Shown: positions 56,598 to 64,000 of the stretch, one piece after another
Position numbering within the stretch: position 1 is the first letter of the stretch
Layout: each line of letters opens with the position of its first letter
NCBI RefSeq assembly: GCF_030052815.1
Contig: NW_026614696.1
Coordinates: 62,001 to 126,000, forward strand
DNA: 64,000 bases
From: Hevea brasiliensis
Taxonomy: Eukaryota > Streptophyta > Magnoliopsida > Malpighiales > Euphorbiaceae
Direction: 5' to 3'
The notes under the pieces: generated by a model
Database searches by the model: none
What the model saw: only the letters and a program-made list of their open reading frames with translations
Told to the model about the DNA's origin: nothing
Program-made: the position numbers and the translations under genes

Positions 56598-57050
56598 GCA
56601 GGTGTGGAGCAACCCTTGCATCCTATCATTTTCGACCTATGAAGAAGATCACTGATATATTTTCATTGAGAAAGAAGCAAACCATTATTAGTCAAACCAT
56701 TATTAGTCTTGGTGGCTTCAATACCTAGAAAATATTCAACAACACCATGATCTTTGACATAAAAGTACTTTTTTAGAGATGATATAAGAGTAGTAACAAA
56801 GGCATCATTGTTGATTGTAAAGAGGATATCATTAACATAAATCATGCAAAATGTGTGGACTTTATTTTGACTGTAGAAAAATAGTTATGTATCATTATTA
56901 GAAGCTTGAAAACCATGATTTACTAAGGCATTTGCCAGTTTCTTATACCATTGGCAAGGTGCCTAATGCAACTTGTAGAGTGAACATTGTAAAATGACTG
57001 ATACATATAAAAATATCCACCTGATGGATTGATGACATGTAGGCCTATGG
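56598..57050 (-). pseudogene. Copia-4 reverse transcriptase, upstream part
   Basis: On the minus strand: WYKKLANALVNHGFQASNND, VHTFCMIYVNDILFTINNDA (YVDD decayed to YVND), SSLKKYFYVKDHGVVEYFLG, ending MIGCKGCSTPA at the Gypsy-3 junction. It continues at 49622. Upstream of WYKKL the frame holds a stop and a small deletion. Beyond about 57050 similarity ends. Confidence 0.82.
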
Positions 57051-57500
57051 CAACTGCCACCTTCGTATATATGGTGTATCATGCCTGTATTTAAAAAGGT
57101 AATGATCCTTACCTAATCGGTTGATGGGCTACCCTATCCCTTCCTACGACAGGTCATTAGGTCACCCAAAAAGACTACCTGGATGCCATTGAGACTGATC
57201 TCTTAAGGTAACACTTGAAGAGGCACCGAACAGGAAATTGATGAGTAAAAACTAGGTAAGCGCATTAAATGAACCGCACATGAAGTACTGAGGACCACGA
57301 CCAATGTCACCATAATTGACAATATAATTGTCGCTGCAATGATGGCGGGCTCCTAACACAGTAGATAAATTCTGTATCCCAGCTGTTAAAGCTGAACACT
57401 ACTACCTAGTCTATATTCTGTAATTACATTTGACACGCTGTTAAGTTTCGGCGACCAAATGTATGTTTAAAACTTTTATTAACTAAAACTAAAGTTTGTA
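57051..57500. other. Unrecognised, less AT-rich segment
   Basis: Clearly less AT-rich than the DNA to its right. It contains no open frame of note and no terminal repeats that I recognise. It borders the broken end of Copia-4. Confidence 0.4.
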
Positions 57501-58889
57501 TCTTACTATACTTGTTCTTAAATAACCAACGCTCTTATTCTGACTAGACCATGAAGAGGGGTATTATAGTTCAGTAAACTTTATTTGAGTATATTACAAT
57601 TACAATTAATCTAAAAATTTTTTCCTTAAATATTGTGGTCAGATTTTCTTTAATTATGATAAGATTATATTTAATTAAAATTTTATTTCCTTAATAGTTT
57701 GATCATATCTTATTAGTTATGTAAAATTATAATTAATAAAAAAATTATTTCCTTAACTGTTATTTAGATTTCCTTAATTATGTTACAATTATATTTAATT
57801 AAAATATTTCTCCATAACTAGATTAACAAAATTTCCTTAATTATGATATAATTATAAATAATAAAAACTCGTTAAACTTCCTTAATTATATTGTAATTAT
57901 AATTGATCAACAAAATTTCTTATGTATCAAATTCGTTAATTATTCAAATTCCTTGATTTCTATTTTTCTTTGAATTTCCCACTTCAGCATTTTTTCTAAC
58001 ACCCCAAAATTCAATAAATATGTAATTAATTAATTTTGAAGTGATTCAACTTGATGTTATGTTCAATTTAGCCGAGGCCTAATGGATGAAAATGTCTAAA
58101 CGTTTGCGTCAATTTATAATTATAGCAAATTCTTTAAATAACTTAACTTTAGGATTTGTTGCAATTGTAGTCAAAAGGCTATACTGAATTTGGAAATGTT
58201 AATGGTAAAATTATAATATAATTTTTGAAGTTTTATTTGATTAACAAGTCCATTAATCTAAACCTTATATTTAAATATTTTTATTTATTACATAAAATAT
58301 ACTTTATATTTATTTTCATTTAAATTTTATACTAAAAAAATCCTTTTTATTGATTGAAATTAATTTAATTTTTTTAAAAAAACAAGCCAAACAAATCCTT
58401 GTACTTAAAAATAAAATGTAAAAATTAAAATATAATAGATAGAGAGAAAAAAATTGACAATTAATATTTGATATATTATTCAATTATTATATTTTTATTA
58501 ATAGAAAGTTGTTAAAATTAATGAAAATATTAAAATCATTGAGCAAATTAATAAAATTCAATAGATTAATTAAACTGATAATATATAAATGAAAAGATTT
58601 GAATGATTTATCAATTAACGATTTTAATTATTTTTTATTAAATTTATTACTAAAATTGAAAACAATATGAAAAGTTTATGATTAAATTTATAAAATTAAA
58701 AGTTCTAGTTAAAATTGATATAAAGGTTTTGAATTTTTTTTGTTATTTAGCCTAATTAAAATTACTTTTTTTTTTGTTATTTTGATAAGAAAATAAATTA
58801 ATTGCAAAACTAAAATCTCAAGAAAACAACTATACTAATTAATAATAAACCATAAAATTATAAACATAAATAAATAAATAAATAAATAA

Positions 58890-58977
<88 letters not shown>

Positions 58978-59425
58978 CACTTATGATCATGTAATAAATA
59001 AATAAATTTATTAAATAAATAGTCATTTAATAGATTATTGATGTGTCCAAATGCTATAAGATCATGCAAATGATAATTTTTTTAGTATCAAAGCATTATA
59101 TTAATTACATTATATTAATTATCTAGTGGAAATAATTTCGTCCTTTTCATAAAATTTAATATAATCCAACATACTATTTTATTATTATTTTTTTATATGT
59201 AGATATTCGAATATATCATAAGCTACTTGTGGACATTCTTTTTAATTATAATTATTATTTTTAACACTTTTTAGTAGAAAAGTGCGAAGCATATTGAAGA
59301 TTTATTTATCATGCATCTAATAAATAACTTATTCTGATTAACAAGTGGTTGGATTAAAGATGTGATCTCCAAGTAAACTTTATATGTGAGGTTAAGAGTT
59401 CAAATCATAGAATCGTCATTGTTGG

Positions 59426-59489
<64 letters not shown>

Positions 59490-60397
59490 TAGTGTCACAA
59501 TTCATGTTAGTATATTCTTTTTAATTATGTATTCTTTTTAAATATGCTTTGTAAAATGATATATTCATATTAAACTACCGTCTTTAAAGTGATAAAAAAC
59601 TAAACTATATTATACAATTATGAATTTATATATCCCAAACGTAAAATCCATTTTTGTTTCTTTCCCCTTTTTGGTTTCCTTAAAAATATTTTTAAAACAA
59701 AAACTATTGAGTTTAAACAATAAAAAGTGGATTTCAAATTTTTTTTTTTTATTTGCATAATCTCTTCTTCCCTGTATCTCTTTATCCGCGCAATTAGGTT
59801 TAGCCACAGTGTAGGAACTAGCAATTCTAGTTCAAGAAATAAAGGAAACCAAGGCCACATGAAGATTGGCTGATTTCAATATTGCGGTTTTCTACGATTC
59901 CAATTAAAAAAATATTTTAAAATGTATATTATAATTCTAACTAATTCAAAAATTATTTCCATAAATAGTTTAGTCAAATTTGTTTTGAGTACATTACAAT
60001 TATAATTAGTCTAAAATTTTATTATAATTAGTCTAAAATTTTTTCCTTAAATAATTTGGTCGAATTTTCTTTAACTGTGATAAATTATAATTAATTAAAA
60101 TTTTATTTCCTTAACTAGAAAAATAATTGCAAGAGATACAACTGGTGAGAAATAAAATGATATAGCCTGAATTTTTTAAAATAAAAATTTTATAAATTCT
60201 AATAGTATTTTAATATTATTTTATTCAATAAATATATTTCATGGCATTATTTTAAAGTGGCTATTTCAAATGTTTAATATAATATTATAATTTTTAAAGA
60301 AGTTATTAAATATAGCATTTTAAATTTTCTCCTTATGCACAAGGTTAATACGGTCATGGTTATATTACTATGCTTTTATTTATATTTTATATTCTGA

Positions 60398-60448
<51 letters not shown>

Positions 60449-60957
60449 GCATTTGAAAATATTATTTAATGTATGTTTTATTATTTAATTGTAATGTTAT
60501 TGTCCTTTGGACTAAGGTGAAGAACCCCTTAAAATGTAAGGGTCAATTTGAAATTTTACTTTTAAGTAAAAAAAAAAAAAAAGATAAATTAAGCCCATTA
60601 TTCCATTTTTCTTCTTCCCTCTTCCTCCTTTCCCCCACCAGCCACCTCCTTCAACCACCCTCCACCTTTGGTGACCTCTAACACCCTTCCAACTATGGAA
60701 TTTGGCTAGTTTTTGGCCAGAAAATCACCCAAATGCCCTTAAACTTTAGCTTTGATTTTTTTTTTTTTTTGACATTTCTCTATCATCCGACTATCATTTC
60801 TAGCGAGATTGGTCCTAAAAAGCTCCTTTCCTCATAGGCTTTGCATAGATACTAGGATTGTGCGGTATTGTTTCCTAGTTTGCGTGAATCAAATATTGGA
60901 AGTTTTAGTCTATTTTGGTTTTCGGGCTTAATTTCTTCCAAACTGAAATTTCTCCCA
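57501..60957. other. Long AT-rich spacer with microsatellites and a duplicated segment
   Basis: The segment at 57565-57700 (AGTATATTACAATTACAATTA, TTTTTTCCTTAAAT, GATTTTCTTTAA) recurs at 59985-60110, so part of the spacer is duplicated. Simple repeats: (AAAT)n then (TA)n at 58867-58976, (TA)n at 59429-59486, (TTA)n at 60409-60447. Overlapping minus-strand ORFs at 59610-59860 have no recognisable domain. A CT-rich stretch at 60600-60680 is noncoding as far as I can tell. Confidence 0.55.
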
Positions 60958-63853
60958 AACTACAGTATAGCCGAGTAAGGCATGCTACATTCGGTGCCGG
61001 ACACTCTATTTTATCTTACTTTATTATTTTAGTAATTTTGAATTTATATAATTTAATATTAATTATTTTTCTATGGAGAAACTAGTGGAATTTCCCCTAT
61101 TTTATTATCAGTTGACGTATTTTACTATTCACCAGCTTGAAATTTTCAATAATATTTTATAATAAAAATCTCATCAATTATTTTCATAACCATCTCATAA
61201 TTCACATCTCATTCATATATCTCAATTTCATATTCATTTCCATGTATTTCCATTCATGCATAATTTATATATATAAATTCTCAAGTTTCATTAATTTACA
61301 TGATTTACAGACTGATTACATAAACTCATAACTTACATGATCCACAAATTAATTACAGTTCCATAATCTATATTTCAACATACAATTAATAGTTTACATT
61401 ACAAATAATAACTAATTATAATGTACAAAATATATAATATGATCTATATGGACCCTATCTACATGCATTGCTGAAGAGGTGACAACCTTGAACACTTGGC
61501 AGATCAGAACTCCAAAATCTCTGTTTGGTATTCACTGAGCGTTAACTTCATTACCTGCGCGAGGAAAAAAATCCATCGCGCTAAGCATTGCTGCTTAGTA
61601 GTGCAATAATATAACAAGGAAATAATATACAAATAAAGGTAGAAATAAACCATAATTCGAATAATTTAGATCTATAATTAATTTAGTTTCTAATATTAAC
61701 TATCCTCTATCCTGTCATGTTCTTCTTTGGAGGTGCTCAGTTTAGAAATTTGCATTAATAATGTACCAGATACGAATAATCCAAAATTTAAACTTATACT
61801 TATATTCTTATGTAAGTCACATTTGTAGTGTTATTTAAGTTATAATTCTTCTACTAGTTTTTTTTATCACTTCCTTGATACTTTCTAAGTTGTTTACAAT
61901 CATTTCGTAATATTCAAAATTTTTAGAACTAGTTTAATGTACTTCAAATCATTCTAAGAAATAAATTTTTGGAGCTAATCTAATTTATTTCGGAACTTCT
62001 TACTCATTTCTTTGCTTTCTAGCATTTTTACTTGCTAATATTCATAACTTATTTTAATAAATTAAACTGCCCAAGTAACCTATAACAGACTGACTAAACT
62101 GGATAACGGGTCGTTGGCACTGGACACCGCGGTGCCTCGGGTCGTCATACCATGGGACGCAGAACGTCAACCACGAAAGCAGTCAGTATGGCTAAAAAGC
62201 CATGATAACACATAATCAGGCATTAAGCCATGAGTGCGGGCATAAAGCCATGAATGCGGGCATAAAGCCATGAATACGGGTATAAAGCCTTTCGCAGTAC
62301 TACTAAAATAATACCCTATTGGCATACCAAACTATCTAATCTGACACACATATCTAGGCAATACAAGGGCACATAATATTATTAAATATTAATATATTGT
62401 GTTTTATAACTTTATTATTTCATGATAAATTTCAATTATAATTTATACATTCATTTGATCATTTATATGATCATAATTCACATCAATTATCCTTTTATAC
62501 CATTGTACTCAAAGTACTTTTCCTTTCTACAATAATGAGAACTAATGTCTCATTCATGCATTAATATGGTTAATTTATTCATTCATTATGTTATTCATAT
62601 TGATCACAATTCAAAATAATGATTCACATGTACCATTGTATTCAAAACATTTTTCCTTTCTTATTTATACATTTTATGAATTCTATTTGTGATTGGCATA
62701 TAAGCCCTAACTACCTATTCACATCAATTAAGTGACTTACTTTTCATGTTTTAATTCATGGATTTCAAATTTATGGCCTTAATTTCCCTTTAACAATATA
62801 GTTCTTACACTTTGTGTCTTTATATTACTATTCACTCAAATTGTTGACTTTTTTAATACATAATGAATTTATTGAACCTAAGTTCACCAAGATACCACAT
62901 TTTTCATTCTAAAGTTGTTGGTATTGGTTGCCAATAACATTTCAAAGCTTAGTGTTAGTTATTCACAATTTTTAGATCTCAAGCACTAAGTTTACTGTTT
63001 CATTGGTCATTTGTACAGTAGAAATCTGACAAAATTATCTTCATGAAAGTTATTCCTTATTGTGTCTAGTTACATTTCTTTTATTGAATCACTCCATTTG
63101 GAGTTTTGTAACTCAAGTTATGGTCATTTTACCATAACTGGCCGGATTGACCTGTACCCAGAATTTATGGGCAATTTGATTCTGCCAGATTTGGTGACCT
63201 AAGTTTGGTTGGCAATTTGACTAGGTTATGGTCAGAATTTGGATTTGTGTTCTTCATGAAAGTTGTAGGGCTATGTCTCAGCTTTCTGCTGGTAAAATTT
63301 CAGATAGATTGAACTTGCCTACACTGAGTTATGACCATTTGAACAAACACTATTTATTTGGTCATTTTCCAGGGACAGCCTGTTGGTCACCTAGATTAGG
63401 GTAATTTTTAGGTCAACTTAGTTTGGTTTTCTGGGCAGGGTTTCTTCACCAAAGTTGTGCCATTATGTGTCTAGTTTCATGTCTAATTGGCCTTGCACCA
63501 ATTGAACCTATACATCTCCATTTATGGCTACCAAACCTATTGGACTCACACCTAGTCCTGCAGGTCACCAAGGGCAGCATACCTACACTCAACTCCATTA
63601 TCCTTACTCACTTCAATTCCTCCTCACACACATTCAAATGGTTACTAATTGACCATTACAAGGTTAATATGCCATTTCATAAGCAAAACTCTAATTTTTT
63701 CACAAACCCTAATTCCCAAGTGTCCATTTCATGCTTTTTATGTCATCTAACACATCCACCACACATAGTTCAACATCTAACTCAAGTTATTTCATCACAA
63801 ACCACTTTTAAACAATTTAAGTCATACAAATCAACAAATCTCATCTTTCTCCC
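60958..63853 (-). mobile_element. Ty3/gypsy LTR fragment, family B-related, minus strand
   Basis: The left end (ACAGTATAGCCGAGTAAGGC, then ACATTCGGTGCCGG) matches the Gypsy-3 LTR near 49641-49680. The outermost 18 or so bases are missing. The middle keeps the GCGCTAAGC...GCTTAGTAGTGCA region, and the right part keeps the TAATTGGCCTTGCACCAATT segment. It is cut at 63853 by an LTR of the Copia-1 family. The 149-codon ORF at 63423-63872 lies across the junction and is not a gene. Confidence 0.75.
62221..62290. repeat. 20-bp minisatellite, 3.5 copies
   Basis: Units CATAAAGCCATGAATGCGGG at 62221, 62241 and 62261 with one to three differences, then a partial unit. Related GGCTTTATGCC motifs occur at 28018-28095 in the solo LTR. 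Confidence 0.85.
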
Positions 63854-64000
63854 TGAAGGAACAGAAGCGTGAAAAACACAAGTTTATACCATTGAATTCA
63901 AAAATTTTCACTTAAGGTCACATGCATCATGCAAGATTTATTTTTAACTATTTGATTTCAATGATAAACAACATATTAAAACTCTTTTAATATGTTTTTG
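63854..64000 (-). mobile_element. LTR end of the Copia-1 family, minus strand, running off the window
   Basis: The complement of 63854-64000 matches 11182-11328, the last 147 bp of the Copia-1 3' LTR, including TTGCATGATGCATGTGACC and the end CCTTCA. No primer site follows the LTR end, so this is the outer end of a 3' LTR or of a solo LTR. It is inserted in the gypsy LTR. Confidence 0.85.

Larger units (their letters stand above)
37504..57050 (-). mobile_element. Copia-4, Ty1/copia remnant split by two gypsy elements
   Basis: Pieces on the minus strand in order: RT (56603-57050), RT end and RNase H (48909-49622), then polypurine tract and 3' LTR (48886-48908 joined to 37504-37632). The short LTR (about 150 bp) and the MIGCKGCSTPA-like RT segment suggest the Ale/Retrofit lineage. 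Joining the pieces across Gypsy-3 keeps the reading frame. The right side past about 57050 is replaced by unrelated sequence, so integrase, gag and the 5' LTR are missing. Confidence 0.8.

Noticed and set aside
58835..59026. Ile/Tyr-repeat ORF
   Set aside because: It is a translation of a TA microsatellite.
59610..59860. Overlapping minus-strand ORFs with a basic segment
   Set aside because: No recognised domain, and the two frames compete. A small exon remains possible but unsupported.
63423..63872. 149-codon plus-strand ORF, the longest near the right end
   Set aside because: It spans the junction of a gypsy LTR and a copia LTR, both on the minus strand, and has no domain.

Overview
This window looks like repeat-rich, AT-rich intergenic DNA from a flowering plant, probably a eudicot. 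The evidence is nested Ty1/copia and Ty3/gypsy LTR retrotransposons with tRNA-Met-type primer sites (TGGTATCAGAGC), CACTA and hAT DNA-transposon remnants, long (TA)n tracts and GT-AG introns. The species cannot be fixed from the sequence; a Malpighiales or Euphorbiaceae genome is only a guess. I found no intact cellular gene, no structural RNA gene and no CRISPR array. Almost everything recognisable is a mobile element or its debris.

Layout. 1-2275: 3' end and 3' LTR of a SIRE-like copia element, inserted into the 5' LTR of Copia-1. 2276-11328: Copia-1, with a 5' LTR remnant, primer site, a gypsy LTR fragment in place of gag, a decayed pol and a complete 3' LTR. 11329-11456: start of a CACTA transposase on the minus strand, into which Copia-1 inserted. 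11457-15313: spacer with a palindrome, a tandem repeat and a small inverted-repeat element. 15314-33483: a CACTA-like element with matching ends. Inside it are a second family of subterminal repeats and exons of a THUMPD1-like gene (tRNA acetyltransferase adaptor family). Copia-5 (19243-30802) interrupts one of those exons. Copia-5 itself carries a hAT-like MITE in its 5' LTR and a gypsy solo LTR in its 3' LTR. 33484-37503: AT-rich spacer with a retroposon-like insertion and another CACTA-type terminal array. 37504-57050: Copia-4 on the minus strand, split twice, by Gypsy-2 (37633-48880, in its LTR) and by Gypsy-3 (49623-56597, in its reverse transcriptase). 57051-64000: AT-rich spacer, a truncated gypsy LTR, and at the right edge an LTR end of the Copia-1 family on the minus strand.

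The nesting is supported by target-site duplications read directly: AAGTA for Gypsy-2, GCAGG for Gypsy-3, AGGTC for the solo LTR, an 8-bp near-match for the hAT MITE, 17 bp for the retroposon, and AAGGA/AAGTA for Copia-5. These order the insertions in time.

Three observations stand out. A THUMPD1-like gene fragment lies between CACTA terminal arrays and is broken by a copia element whose removal rejoins the exon in frame. A 77-bp GT-AG intron-like insertion sits in the integrase ORF of Gypsy-3. Premature stops across the decayed elements fall mostly where Gln or Trp is expected, as predicted for deamination of methylated cytosine in silenced transposons. I found no convincing new biochemical system.
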